DNA of 17,175 bases from Moraxellaceae bacterium (GTDB lineage Bacteria > Pseudomonadota > Gammaproteobacteria > Pseudomonadales > Moraxellaceae): NCBI GenBank assembly GCA_030684415.1, contig JAUXNL010000140.1, positions 1 through 17,175 on the forward strand, written 5' to 3'. The position numbers and the translations under genes are program-made. The first letter of the stretch is position 1. Every line of letters starts with the position of its first letter. This document shows, in pieces, positions 1 to 8,119 of this stretch. The notes beneath the pieces are model-generated. The model saw only the letters and a list, made by a program, of their open reading frames with translations, made no database searches and was not told where the DNA came from.

Positions 1-187
1 AGCACTGGCCGGCGCCCATGTCGAAGAAGAAGTGGCGGAAGTAGCCTTTCTTCAGTCGATGGTTTTCGACATGGATCAGCGGCATGCCGAGTTTCTCGTG
101 ATAGAACTCGTAAGTGGCACGGGTGCATTTGGTGCCAAAGGCGATGTGATGGATGCCCTGGGTGGGCACGCCGGGAAGGCTTTGCAT
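1..187 (-). CDS. VOC-family (glyoxalase/dioxygenase-fold) protein, N-terminal part
   Basis: The gene runs off the left edge, so only the first 62 residues are visible. The N-terminus reads IHHIAFGT, then a YEFYHEKLGMPL segment, then FRHFFFDMGAGQ. This is the usual beta-alpha-beta-beta start of vicinal-oxygen-chelate proteins, with a candidate metal-ligand His in the first strand (IHHIAF). Family members bind a divalent metal and include glyoxalase I, extradiol dioxygenases and resistance proteins; the substrate cannot be told from this fragment. The ATG at 187 is preceded by GGAGAG at a suitable distance. The AraC-type regulator gene ends 130 bp upstream on the same strand and could control it, but that is only inference from position. 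Confidence 0.8.
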   Translation of the reverse strand, partial: MQSLPGVPTQGIHHIAFGTKCTRATYEFYHEKLGMPLIHVENHRLKKGYFRHFFFDMGAGQC

Positions 188-317
188 GATGGTCTCTCCG
201 TTCCTTGTGGACAGGCCTCTTTTGTAGAGGTTGGCAGCGTGGGTGGCTTCCTCACTTTTCCGCCCGGCCACTTTTTTTGTAACTCAAGCAAAAACAATAA
301 GTTGCAGGCTTCCGGGA

Positions 318-1376
318 TTATCCCTGCGGAAGTGTGGCGGCTTTTTCGCGGCGGTATTGGCCGGGCGCCTGACCGGTGATCTCGCGGAAGGCGGCGTAAA
401 AGGCAGAGGAGGAACTGAAGCCCACGGCCAGCCCCACATCAAGGACGGGCGCTTCCGGTTCGGCCAGCAGACGAGCGCAGGCCGCCGTGACGCGGCGCGC
501 TTTCAGGTAGGCGCTGAAGCTCTGGCCCAGGCGTTCGTTGAGCAACTCCGAGAGCTGGTGTGCGCTGAGGCCGACAGCGTCGGCCAGCAGCGGCAGGCTG
601 AGGTCTTCATTCTGGTAGAGGTGCTCATCGTCCATCAGCCGAGCCAGTGTGGTGACGGCGTGCTCCACGTCCACGCTGTTCAGCGTCGAGCGCCGGTAGC
701 GCTGGGTTTCGGCTTCTTCCACCGCTTCGCTGACGACAGTCATCAGGGCTGGCCAGCGGGCTTCCAGCAGAAACAAGGCCATCAGCAGCACGGGAATCAG
801 GGTGAGGTAGATGGCATCAAACGAGGCGCTGCCGAGCATGGAGCCGAGGAGGGCTGCGCCGCCAACGCCGAGCCCGATCAGCGCAAACGCCAGCACCAGC
901 CAGCGTTCGATGCGCAGCCTGCCTGGCAGGCTGAGGCGGGCAATCGGCCGGAACACGGCCAGCATATAAAGGGCGCCTGAGCCGGAGAGCGCGACCAGCC
1001 ACCAGGGATGGCGCAACGGCTCACCCGGCTGCCAGGCCCCGAAGGCAAAGAGCGCATAGCCCAATGCCAGCAGCGCCGGTAGAAAGTGCGGCCACAGTCC
1101 GGCGGAGATGGGTCTGCCGCGCAGGTGGCGCGCATGCAGCCAGCCCAGTGGCCCGACCAGGAACAGAAAAGGAATGCAGAGGAACAGCAGGGCCGGGCAC
1201 TCGCCAATGGCGCCGGCCCAGACCAGCAGCCAGGTGAGCTGGATCACGGCCAGTGTGCCGTACAGCGCCAACAGCCAGGGCGCAGGCGGCCGTGGTGACA
1301 GGGTATGCGCCGCCGCAAACAGCAGCGGCAGGGCGACACCCAGAAACATCCAGCCGGTCAGGAGCAAGCTCGTCAT
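318..1376 (-). CDS. Membrane-anchored AraC-family transcriptional regulator
   Basis: The protein has 352 residues. Residues 1 to about 212 are a run of hydrophobic segments, probably six or seven transmembrane helices joined by short Arg-rich loops. Residues ~238-345 are an AraC/XylS DNA-binding domain with two helix-turn-helix units: LPLLADAVGLSAHQLSELL and, near the end, VLDVGLAVGFSSSSAFYAAF followed by the family-typical GQAPGQYR. The architecture is a membrane sensor fused to an AraC domain, so it probably binds DNA near the membrane in response to an unknown signal. No strong Shine-Dalgarno lies before the ATG at 1376, so the exact start is less certain than the frame. It is divergent from the TauE/SafE permease gene across ~185 bp and lies upstream of the VOC gene on the same strand. 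Either could be a target. Confidence 0.88.
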   Translation of the reverse strand: MTSLLLTGWMFLGVALPLLFAAAHTLSPRPPAPWLLALYGTLAVIQLTWLLVWAGAIGECPALLFLCIPFLFLVGPLGWLHARHLRGRPISAGLWPHFLPALLALGYALFAFGAWQPGEPLRHPWWLVALSGSGALYMLAVFRPIARLSLPGRLRIERWLVLAFALIGLGVGGAALLGSMLGSASFDAIYLTLIPVLLMALFLLEARWPALMTVVSEAVEEAETQRYRRSTLNSVDVEHAVTTLARLMDDEHLYQNEDLSLPLLADAVGLSAHQLSELLNERLGQSFSAYLKARRVTAACARLLAEPEAPVLDVGLAVGFSSSSAFYAAFREITGQAPGQYRREKAATLPQG

Positions 1377-1561
1377 GGTCTTGTTGTTGTGGTGATGACT
1401 CCCGCGACCTTAGCGGATTGCCCGGCGCCCCGGAATGACGGCCGCGCTCAAAACCGGCTGACAATAAGCACCATTTTCTTCCCTGCCGATAAGTCCGGAG
1501 GCCGCGCGGCCTACCACGCGGTTACCATCGTGACTTGAGCGTGTGCGGGTGAGTGCGGTTG

Positions 1562-2320
1562 ATGACGATGTCGGTGCTGGAAGTGGTGATCTTGCTGGCC
1601 TCAGGGCTGGCAGCGGGTTTTGTGAACACGATTGCCGGCGGCGGCGGCCTGTTCACCTTGGCGGCCTTGCTGTTCATGGGGCTGCCCGCCGATGTCGCCA
1701 ACGGCACCAATCGCGTCAGTGTGGCCTTGCAGTCGGTAGAGGGCGTGCGCGGTTTTCATCGCCACGGCAAGCTCGACACCGGCGCCATCCTGCCCATTCT
1801 CTGGCCGACCTTGTTCGGCTCGCTCATCGGCTCCGTACTCGCATCCTATCTGCCCGTCACGCTGCTCAAGCCTCTGCTGCTCAGCACCATGATGGGCATG
1901 GCCCTGCTCATGATTCTCAAGCCTGCGGTGATGGCCCCGCCCGCTGATGCCCCCGCTTTTGCCCTGCATGAAAAGCCGCTCGGCTGGGCAGCCCTGTTTG
2001 GCGCCGGGCTTTATGGCGGCTTTATCCAGGGCGGTGTCGGCTTTCTGCTGCTGGGCGCGCTGGTGGGCGTGCTCCGCTATCAGTTGGTGCAGGCCAATGC
2101 CCTCAAGCTGGTGTGTACCGGGGTGTTCGGCGTGGTGGCGTTGTCGGTGTTTGCCTTGCGTGGCCAGGTGCTGTGGATTCCGGGACTCATCATCGCTGCC
2201 GGCACGCTGATCGGCGTGCGCGTGTCTGTGGACTTTGCGGTGAAGGCAAAACACGAAACCTTGCGTGTGATTCTGCTGGTGGCCGTGGTCGGGGTTTGTG
2301 TGGCCAGCTTTTTCCGCTGA
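1562..2320 (+). CDS. TauE/SafE-family permease (sulfite exporter family)
   Basis: This 252-residue integral membrane protein has about eight hydrophobic helices. The family's repeated half-motifs are clear: FVNTIAGGGGLFTLAALLF with GLPADVANGTNR in the first half, and GGFIQGGVGFLLLGAL in the second. TauE/SafE (DUF81) proteins export small organic or inorganic sulfur anions such as sulfite or sulfoacetate, but many members have unknown substrates. I chose ATG 1562 because GGTGAG (1548-1553) lies 8 nt upstream. GTG 1553 and ATG 1568 are in frame and also possible. The stop lies 8 bp from the end of the convergent outer-membrane protein gene, with no clear hairpin terminator between them. Confidence 0.85.
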   Translation: MTMSVLEVVILLASGLAAGFVNTIAGGGGLFTLAALLFMGLPADVANGTNRVSVALQSVEGVRGFHRHGKLDTGAILPILWPTLFGSLIGSVLASYLPVTLLKPLLLSTMMGMALLMILKPAVMAPPADAPAFALHEKPLGWAALFGAGLYGGFIQGGVGFLLLGALVGVLRYQLVQANALKLVCTGVFGVVALSVFALRGQVLWIPGLIIAAGTLIGVRVSVDFAVKAKHETLRVILLVAVVGVCVASFFR

Positions 2321-2328
2321 GGCGCCTT

Positions 2329-2907
2329 CTACATCCCGATATTGAAGCCGATCCACCAGGCGCGGTTGTCGCGGATTTCCGTGACGGCTGTGCCGCCCGC
2401 GCCTTGTTGCTCGGCTGTCAGGCCGAGCCAGGTGTAGCGCAATCCCAGCTCCACTTCGGCACGTTCGCCCACGGTCAGGTTCAGTCCACCGCGCGGGCCG
2501 GCATTCAGGCCTTTGTCATCGCTGCGGCCGAACAAGGGCTGGGCGTCGCGGACCAATCGACCATAGCCTGCATCGCCACCGACAAAGGGCCGTAGCCGGT
2601 AAAGCGGATGGGTGTTCAGGGCGGGCAGCAGGTGTTGATAGCCGAGCGCAAACACATCCAGCGCGCCATCACCGAAGGTGTAGCTGGCAAATTCGGCACT
2701 GAGGCGGCCGCCTTCGGCACCGGGCATGCCAGCGCCGACGACCAGCGAGAGTGCGCTTTTGGTGGTCAGAGATGTATCGCTGACCACCACGCCATTCAGG
2801 CTTTCCTTGATGCCAAGCTGCTGCTGGCCGACACGGGCGCCGAGCAGCAGATCTGCCTGTGCCGGCACTGCCAGTACCAGCAGGAGGATGGCGACGAGTG
2901 TTTTCAT
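2329..2907 (-). CDS. Small outer-membrane beta-barrel protein
   Basis: The protein has 192 residues with a classical Sec signal peptide, likely cleaved after AQA at residue 18. The mature part alternates short amphipathic strands with Gly/Asp-rich turns (for example LRPFVGGDAGYGRL, AEVELGLRYTWLGLT, AWWIGFNIGM). This is the pattern of an eight-stranded OmpA/OmpW-size barrel (outer-membrane beta-barrel domain, ~170 residues). It would sit in the outer membrane; transport or adhesion roles cannot be assigned. The C-terminus ends GM rather than the usual terminal aromatic residue, though aromatics are nearby. There is no convincing Shine-Dalgarno before ATG 2907. It follows the HAD gene on the same strand after ~145 bp, so a separate promoter is likely. 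Confidence 0.72.
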   Translation of the reverse strand: MKTLVAILLLVLAVPAQADLLLGARVGQQQLGIKESLNGVVVSDTSLTTKSALSLVVGAGMPGAEGGRLSAEFASYTFGDGALDVFALGYQHLLPALNTHPLYRLRPFVGGDAGYGRLVRDAQPLFGRSDDKGLNAGPRGGLNLTVGERAEVELGLRYTWLGLTAEQQGAGGTAVTEIRDNRAWWIGFNIGM

Positions 2908-3052
2908 GGGTGCAGGCCAGTACGGTCGGGAGTGCCGATAGTGGCACAGTCACAGGCTTCCGGCAGGTGTCGGGCGGTTGGTAACCCAGCAGCAAGGCCT
3001 TCACGACTGTTCGAAGGGTGATGGCGGCTGGCGGCCCCAACGCCGAGCTGGT

Positions 3053-3706
3053 TCAGCGCAGCGACATCACCGGCCAGCCCTTGGCGAGCGCATGTGCGCG
3101 CAGCACGTCGTCGGGGTCGACGGCCACCGGCCGTGCGGCAAACTCCAGCAGGGGAATGTCGTTGCGCGAGTCTGAATAGAAGCAGCAGCCCTCTGCCGAC
3201 TCGCCGGTAGCGGCCAGCCAGTCGTTGAGGCGGTCAATCTTGCCGTGCTGGTAGCAGGGAACACCCGCAACGCGGCCGGTATAGCGGCCGTCCTGCATTT
3301 CTGGTTCGGTGGCAATCAGGTCGTCAACGCCGAGTTCGGCGGCGATGGGCCCCGTGATGAAGCGGTTGGTGGCGGTAATGATGAGCAGGCGGTCGCCCGC
3401 TGCCCGGTGTTGCGCTAGCAGCTCGCGGCCCTTGGGCAGGATCATGGTGCTCACCTGCTCGGTCATGAAGGCGCGGTGCCAGGCGGCCAGCGTTTCCGGC
3501 TCCTCACGCACCAATACCGAAAACACGAATTCGCTGTAGGCGATGATGTCCAACTCGCCCCGGCAGTAGTCACTGTAGAAGCGGTCGTTCTGGGCCTTGT
3601 ACCAAGCGCCGTCGACCAAGCCCCGGCTTACCAGGAATTCGCCCCAGGCGTGATCGGAGTCGCCGGCCAGCAGGGTGTTGTCGAGGTCGAATATGGCGAG
3701 TGTCAT
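3053..3706 (-). CDS. HAD-IB family hydrolase (phosphoserine-phosphatase-like)
   Basis: The protein has 217 residues, the usual length for this family. HAD motif I is FDLDNTLL with nucleophile D7 and D9. Motif II is the IITAT segment with T111. K166 (HGKIDRL) supplies motif III, and SDSRNDIPLL with D179 and D183 is motif IV for Mg2+ binding. The helical cap lies between motifs I and II, as in subclass IB. It probably hydrolyses a small phosphorylated metabolite; the closest known activities are phosphoserine phosphatase-like, but the substrate is not evident. I chose ATG 3706 because GGAG sits 6 nt upstream and the motif begins at once. The same frame stays open for another ~156 codons upstream without homology, and that stretch should not be included. 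It is divergent from rppH, an association also seen in pseudomonads. Confidence 0.9.
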   Translation of the reverse strand: MTLAIFDLDNTLLAGDSDHAWGEFLVSRGLVDGAWYKAQNDRFYSDYCRGELDIIAYSEFVFSVLVREEPETLAAWHRAFMTEQVSTMILPKGRELLAQHRAAGDRLLIITATNRFITGPIAAELGVDDLIATEPEMQDGRYTGRVAGVPCYQHGKIDRLNDWLAATGESAEGCCFYSDSRNDIPLLEFAARPVAVDPDDVLRAHALAKGWPVMSLR

Positions 3707-4072
3707 CACGGGCTCCGGCGAGGGCGTTTGAAATTTGAAATCGGCGGCCTTTATAGCAGCACCGCTGCGACAGGCCTTACCAAAGGCTGCCCAAGTGTTA
3801 AGCGCTGCCCAAGCACAGGCTTTATAAAGGGCGGCCACAACGATGCCGCACCAAGGCAGCCCGATAACCAACACCGGGACGGGCAGCGGCGAATGATACC
3901 CGAGGCGGCGTTTGTGCTCGCCGGCCGGCTGACCTGAAAAGACAAATAAAACCGCCCGGGTGCTTGCCCCTTTCACTGCTCCTAGAGTATTTATAAAACA
4001 ATGACTTGGAGGGTCATGCTCAGGTTCTCTCGAAACCGCCCCACACCCTCCCCACCTCTTTGAGATGCCGCC
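3707..4072. other. Intergenic region between divergent HAD gene and rppH
   Basis: This stretch of 366 bases has no gene that I can support. It contains A/T-rich patches near 3752-3770, 3825-3835 and 3985-4000 that could hold the two divergent promoters. The long minus-strand open frame across it is a continuation of the HAD frame and shows no recognisable protein. Confidence 0.6.
3964..3993 (+). promoter_or_regulatory. Possible sigma-70 promoter of rppH-ptsP
   Basis: TTGCCC (3964-3969) is followed after 18 nt by TATTTA (3988-3993) inside an A/T-rich TATTTATAAAA patch. It lies about 80 nt before the rppH GTG. This is a consensus match by eye only. Confidence 0.3.
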
Positions 4073-4552
4073 GTGATCGACGCCGATGGCTTCCGCCCCA
4101 ACGTGGGCATCATCATTACCAACCGGCAGGGCCAAGTGCTCTGGGCCCGGCGCCGGGGCCATGACGCTTGGCAATTCCCGCAGGGCGGCATCAATCCCGA
4201 AGAGTCGCCGGAAGAGGCCATGTACCGCGAGCTCTGGGAAGAAGTCGGGCTGGAGGTGCCGGATGTGCGCATTCTGGCCGCCACCAAGGGCTGGTTGCGT
4301 TACCGCCTGCCCCGCCGCTTTGTGCGCAACGACAGCGATCCGGTGTGTATCGGACAGAAGCAGCGCTGGTTTCTGCTGCAGCTCGACAGCGACGAAAGCC
4401 GTATCAATCTTTCGTGTTCCCAGCCGGCCGAGTTCGATGGCTGGCGCTGGGTGAGCTACTGGTATCCGCTCGATCAGGTGGTGGTGTTCAAGCGTGAAGT
4501 GTATCGCCGCGCGCTGCTGGAGCTGGCGCCGCGCTTGCCATTCGCGCGCTGA
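4073..4552 (+). CDS. rppH: RNA 5'-pyrophosphohydrolase RppH (Nudix)
   Basis: The protein has 159 residues and is close to E. coli RppH along its length: MID.DGFRPNVGI at the start, WQFPQGGINP, VCIGQKQRWFLLQL and FDGWRWVSYWYP near the end. The Nudix box spans residues 38-60 (GX5E, then RELWEEVG) with E53, E56 and E57 as metal ligands. RppH removes pyrophosphate from the 5' triphosphate of mRNA and so starts RNase E-dependent decay in the cytoplasm. It starts with GTG at 4073; the next residues match the family start exactly, although the upstream Shine-Dalgarno is weak (GAG at 4062-4064). It is shorter at the C-terminus than the E. coli protein, lacking the unstructured tail, as in pseudomonads. 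ptsP follows after 108 bp on the same strand. Confidence 0.97.
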   Translation: MIDADGFRPNVGIIITNRQGQVLWARRRGHDAWQFPQGGINPEESPEEAMYRELWEEVGLEVPDVRILAATKGWLRYRLPRRFVRNDSDPVCIGQKQRWFLLQLDSDESRINLSCSQPAEFDGWRWVSYWYPLDQVVVFKREVYRRALLELAPRLPFAR

Positions 4553-4567
4553 AGTAGGCGATGTTTG

Positions 4568-4585
4568 CCGGCCGCTAGCGGCCGG
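4568..4585. repeat. Perfect 18-bp GC palindrome between rppH and ptsP
   Basis: CCGGCCGCTAGCGGCCGG reads the same on both strands and can form a strong hairpin in RNA. It is followed by GTTGTTA rather than a true U-run, so it may be a weak terminator/attenuator or an mRNA-stabilising hairpin between the two genes. Confidence 0.5.
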
Positions 4586-4660
4586 GTTGTTACAGGTGTC
4601 GCATCAGGCGATGCCTGCCTTGCCGGCGCTGCCGGTGGTGTTACCGGAAGCGCCATGCCC

Positions 4661-6940
4661 ATGCTGGAAGAACTGCGCAAGATCGTACAAGACGTGGACT
4701 CCGCGCCGAATTTCACGGCGGCGCTGGACATCATGGTCGCGAGCGTGCGCAAGACCATGGGCACCGAGGTCTGCTCGGTTTACCTGCTCGACGACAAAAC
4801 CAACCGTTATGTGCTGATGGCAACCGAAGGCCTCAATCCGGAATCCATCGGTGTGGTGTCACTGGCCTGGAACGAGGGCTTGGTCGGCCTGTGTGGCGCG
4901 CGCGAAGAGCCGATCAATCTCGACAACGCATCGGCGCATCCGAAATATCACTACTTGCCGGAAACCGGCGAAGAAAAATACAACTCCTTTCTCGGTGCCC
5001 CCATCATGCACCGACGCAAGGTGCTGGGCGTGCTCGTCGTGCAGCAGCGCGACCAGCGCAAGTTCGACGAATCCGAAGAAGCCTTTCTGGTCACGCTCTC
5101 GGCGCAGCTCTCTGGCGTGGTGGCCCATGCCAAAGCCGTTGGCGCGTTTGAAACCACGCGAACCGCGCCACGCGCTAACGTTACGCGTATGTTCAGCGGT
5201 ATTGCGGGCGCCACCGGCATTGTCATCGGGCGTGCCGTGGTCATGTATCCGCCGGCCGATATCGACTCCGTGCCCGACCGTATTGCTGAAGATACCGACG
5301 AAGAAATCGCGCTGCTGCAGCAAGCGCTCGAAGCCGTGCGCCACGATGTGGCCGAGCTGAATGAGAAAATGGCGAACACGCTCATGCCGGAAGAGCGGGC
5401 GCTGTTCGATGTGTATCTGCGCATGCTCGACGACAACGCACTGGGCGGCGAGATTGTCGAGCGCATTGTGGCCGGCAACTGGGCACAGGGCGCCCTGCGC
5501 GAAGTGATCGAAGAGCATATGCAGGCCTTCGCCGCGATGGATGACCCCTATCTGCGCGAACGCATGGCTGACGTGCGCGATCTGGGCCTGCGCATTCTGG
5601 CGCACCTGCAAAAGCAGGATGGCTCCAGCCTGCGCGACTTCCCGGAAAAATCGATTCTGATCGGTGAAGAAATCACCACCGCCATGCTGGTGGAAACCCC
5701 GCTGGACAAAATAGCCGGCATCGTCACCGTGACGGGCGCGGCCAATTCGCATATGGCGATTGTGGCGCGTGCTCTCGGCTTGCCCACAGTGGTCGGTGTC
5801 AGTGATTTGCCCGTCACGCAGCTCGATGACACGGAGCTGATTGTCGATGCGTATCAGGGGCGCGTGTATGTGCAGCCCTCGCGCCAGTTGCGCACGCGCT
5901 ACAAAGACATCATCAAGGAAGAGCAGCAGCTCGTTGCCGGGCTTGAGGCGTACAAGGATTTGCCCGCCGAAACGCCCGACGGTCATCGGGTGGCCCTGTA
6001 TGTGAACACCGGCCTGATGGCCGATGTGGCGCGTGGCAAAGAGCGTGGCGCCGAAGGCGTCGGCCTGTACCGCACCGAAATTCCGTTCATGCTGCGCGAG
6101 CGCTTTCCGGGTGAAGAGGAGCAGCGCGGCATTTATCGTCAGCAACTCGAGGCTTTTTCGCCGCGGCCGGTCACCATGCGCACGCTGGATATCGGCGGCG
6201 ACAAAGACCTGCCGTATTTCCCGATCAAAGAAGACAACCCGGCGCTGGGCTGGCGCGGCATCCGCATCACGCTCGATCATCCAGAAATTTTCATGGTGCA
6301 GATTCGCGCCATGCTGAAGGCCGCCATCGGCTTCGATAATCTGCAAGTCATGCTGCCGATGATTTCCTCGGTGTTTGAAATCGAGGAAGCGCTGCACCTG
6401 ATTCACCGTGCGGTGATGGAAGTGCAGGAAGAAGAGGGCGTGCCGATTGCCATGCCGCGCGTTGGCGTGATGGTGGAAGTGCCCGCCACCGTGCTGCAGA
6501 TTGCCGACATGGCACAGCTGGTGGATTTTGTGTCCGTCGGCTCTAACGATCTCACGCAGTACATGCTGGCAGTGGATCGCAACAACACGCGCGTGGCCGA
6601 CATTTACACGCCGTATCACCCCTCTGTCTTGCGGGCTTTGCAGATCGTGGTGGACGAAGCGCACCGCGTTGGCCGACCCGTCGGCATCTGCGGTGAAATG
6701 GCCGGTGATCCTGCCACCGCCATTTTGCTGGTCGCCATGGGCTTCGATTCACTCTCGATGAGTGCCAGCAATCTGCTGCGCGTGCGCAAAGCCATCCGCA
6801 CGATTCCCTTCATTCAGGCGCGCAGCCTGCTGGAGCAGGTGATGCAGGTGGACAACGCTGCCGTCATCAAGAGTCTGGTCGAGTTCGAGCTGGAAGACCT
6901 GGGGTTGATGGATCTGATCCGCCCGAAAAACAAAGGCTGA
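4661..6940 (+). CDS. ptsP: Phosphoenolpyruvate-protein phosphotransferase PtsP (EI-Ntr)
   Basis: The protein has 759 residues, the usual length for PtsP. Residues ~15-160 form a GAF sensor domain (VCSVYLLDD, NEGLVGLCG, SFLGAPIMHRRKVLGVLVVQQ). An enzyme I N-terminal helical region follows. The phosphohistidine swivelling domain carries H364 in GAANSHMAIVAR. The C-terminal PEP-binding TIM barrel carries TLDIGGDKDLPYF, VGSNDLTQYMLAVDR and catalytic C677 in GICGEMAGD. EI-Ntr passes phosphate from PEP to NPr and then EIIA-Ntr, linking nitrogen and carbon status to regulation; glutamine sensed by the GAF domain controls it in E. coli. ATG 4661 gives the family start MLEELRKIVQDV. ATG 4655, closer to the GGAAG at 4646-4650, is the alternative and adds two residues. 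The rppH-ptsP order is widely conserved in gammaproteobacteria. Confidence 0.97.
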   Translation: MLEELRKIVQDVDSAPNFTAALDIMVASVRKTMGTEVCSVYLLDDKTNRYVLMATEGLNPESIGVVSLAWNEGLVGLCGAREEPINLDNASAHPKYHYLPETGEEKYNSFLGAPIMHRRKVLGVLVVQQRDQRKFDESEEAFLVTLSAQLSGVVAHAKAVGAFETTRTAPRANVTRMFSGIAGATGIVIGRAVVMYPPADIDSVPDRIAEDTDEEIALLQQALEAVRHDVAELNEKMANTLMPEERALFDVYLRMLDDNALGGEIVERIVAGNWAQGALREVIEEHMQAFAAMDDPYLRERMADVRDLGLRILAHLQKQDGSSLRDFPEKSILIGEEITTAMLVETPLDKIAGIVTVTGAANSHMAIVARALGLPTVVGVSDLPVTQLDDTELIVDAYQGRVYVQPSRQLRTRYKDIIKEEQQLVAGLEAYKDLPAETPDGHRVALYVNTGLMADVARGKERGAEGVGLYRTEIPFMLRERFPGEEEQRGIYRQQLEAFSPRPVTMRTLDIGGDKDLPYFPIKEDNPALGWRGIRITLDHPEIFMVQIRAMLKAAIGFDNLQVMLPMISSVFEIEEALHLIHRAVMEVQEEEGVPIAMPRVGVMVEVPATVLQIADMAQLVDFVSVGSNDLTQYMLAVDRNNTRVADIYTPYHPSVLRALQIVVDEAHRVGRPVGICGEMAGDPATAILLVAMGFDSLSMSASNLLRVRKAIRTIPFIQARSLLEQVMQVDNAAVIKSLVEFELEDLGLMDLIRPKNKG

Positions 6941-7271
6941 TTTTCAATGCGCGCGCGAATGCTCCGCTAGCGTAGGGCCTCGGCGTGGCCGTCCTGTTGC
7001 AGGAGTAGTGCCGACGTCCGCTTTTTGGGGGGGGCTTGGGTTGACGTTTTCAGCGCCTGTGAGTCGCCCCCACTTTCCTTTCCATTGATGTGTAAAGCGG
7101 TACTCTCTTGCCTTTCATGTGGGGGGCAGCGCCATGCCTGAGTGCTGGCTTGGCCAGTGCCCTACCGCCCGTAACAGCGACAGAAAAGTAATGACGAGCA
7201 GTGTTGCTTGAATAAGTATTGGCGGTGCGCAGAGTCGTTAAATGACTGAATGTAACCAAGGAGCAAGCGTG
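6941..7271. other. Intergenic region between ptsP and the first Hint gene
   Basis: About 330 bases without a convincing gene on either strand. It contains an uninterrupted run of eight G (7027-7034). There is no clear hairpin plus U-run after ptsP. Composition shifts towards A+T near the right end, where the Hint genes begin. The promoter for the Hint gene should lie here, but I see no good consensus match. Confidence 0.6.
7258..7263 (+). promoter_or_regulatory. Ribosome binding site of Hint gene 1 (decides start)
   Basis: AAGGAG lies 8 nt before ATG 7272. It argues against the upstream in-frame ATG at 7242, which has no such site and would place this motif inside the coding sequence. Hint gene 2 has AGGAG (8272-8276) at the same 8-nt distance. 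Confidence 0.7.
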
Positions 7272-8090
7272 ATGAGGTCGGGTGATGATGGAAATATTCG
7301 GCGGGCTGCCAGTGGTTTCTTTTCGGGAACACTGGTGCATACCAAAGAAGGGTTGATGCCGATTGAAAAGATAAAGGTAGGCGACTGGGTGCTGTCCAAG
7401 CCGGAATTGGGTGAGGGTGAAGTCAGCTACAGGCGCGTGGTGAATACCTTCGAGTTTGATGACAAAGAAGTATGGTTTGTATCATACGATGCCCTGGAGC
7501 CAAAACCAGGTGAGGACAGGGGCGACGGCTTTATTGTGGTGACGGGGAATCATCCATTCTGGGTGGTTCATGAATCACAGTTCGACGAAGAGGACGAGCG
7601 TGTTTCGGTCAACTGCTGGAGGCGCGCTGATCAGTTAACGGGTTTTGAAACCGTATTGCTTGCGGATGGGCGCTTGGGTGGTCTGAGTATAATATCTAAA
7701 ATTTACAGAATGCCGTATGAAGGAATTGGTTGGATTGCGCGCGATGATGAGGGCTTAGGGCCAGTTATCGATTTGCGTGGCGATAAGGCTTTTTCTCCAT
7801 TGTTTGGCAATCGCTCCGCAGAGTATTTTTCGAAAATAAAAAATGACTTTTATGGCTGTCGTGTTGGGGATAGCAGAGTAAGCAAGCCAATATACAATCC
7901 TTTGTTGGGGTATGGTGTTTCTTACGATACGATGGGCTATGTGGGTAATCAGGATATTTTTTTTAGTGGCGGTAATGATAAATTTTACAGGGCAAAAGTC
8001 TACAGCATAGAGGTGGAAGATAATCACACCTACTTTGTTGATGCGCTCGGTGTATGGGTGCATGGCGCTGGGTTTATGCTCAAGTCTTGA
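7272..8090 (+). CDS. Stand-alone Hint-domain protein, copy 1 (pretoxin-Hint-like)
   Basis: The protein has 272 residues and no signal peptide. After 14 residues it enters a Hint fold of the type found in polymorphic toxins: GTLVHTKEGLMPIEKIKVGDWVLS (block A, residues 19-42), the TxxH motif T91-H94 in VTGNHPFWVV (block B), and the closing strands KVYSIEVEDNHTYFVDALGVWVH (blocks F-G, residues 242-264). Active Hint domains start with Cys or Ser (CFxxGT); here the aligned position is G15 in GFFSGT. The usual terminal His-Asn is His-Gly (H264-G265). Both changes predict no self-splicing or cleavage. About 140 residues between blocks B and F contain an extra region (IDLRGDKAFSPLFGNR, KPIYNPLLGYGVSYD) that I do not recognise. 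No toxin domain follows. It is a close paralogue of the next gene. The function is unknown. Confidence 0.85.
   Translation: MRSGDDGNIRRAASGFFSGTLVHTKEGLMPIEKIKVGDWVLSKPELGEGEVSYRRVVNTFEFDDKEVWFVSYDALEPKPGEDRGDGFIVVTGNHPFWVVHESQFDEEDERVSVNCWRRADQLTGFETVLLADGRLGGLSIISKIYRMPYEGIGWIARDDEGLGPVIDLRGDKAFSPLFGNRSAEYFSKIKNDFYGCRVGDSRVSKPIYNPLLGYGVSYDTMGYVGNQDIFFSGGNDKFYRAKVYSIEVEDNHTYFVDALGVWVHGAGFMLKS
7281..7405 (+). repeat. Near-identical direct repeat, copy 1 (5' end of Hint gene 1)
   Basis: These 125 bp match 8294-8418 with only two differences by my reading (offset 1013). Identity falls quickly downstream although the proteins stay similar. The repeat covers the start of the Hint domain through the block-A strand. 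Confidence 0.9.
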
Positions 8091-8119
8091 GCTGCATAGC
8101 TTCTTGATTTTTGCGGAAT

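Noticed and set aside
216..230. Small hairpin CCTCT-TTTGT-AGAGG before the VOC gene
   Set aside because: A five-base-pair stem without a U-run on the coding strand. It is too weak to call a terminator or regulatory element.
231..980. 249-codon plus-strand frame opposite the AraC regulator
   Set aside because: It has low-complexity Gly/Gln/His-rich composition and lies antisense to clear helix-turn-helix coding sequence.
1601..2356. 251-codon minus-strand frame opposite the TauE/SafE permease
   Set aside because: It is a His/Gln-rich shadow. The plus strand encodes recognisable membrane-protein motifs.
3707..4174. N-terminal extension of the HAD hydrolase frame, reaching across the rppH start
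   Set aside because: The HAD motif I starts right after ATG 3706, which has a GGAG site. The extension has no homology and would overlap rppH.
4859..6664. 601-codon open frame on the minus strand opposite ptsP
   Set aside because: The product is rich in His, Arg and Gln with no domain, as expected for the complement of GC-biased codons. ptsP on the other strand has full-length homology.
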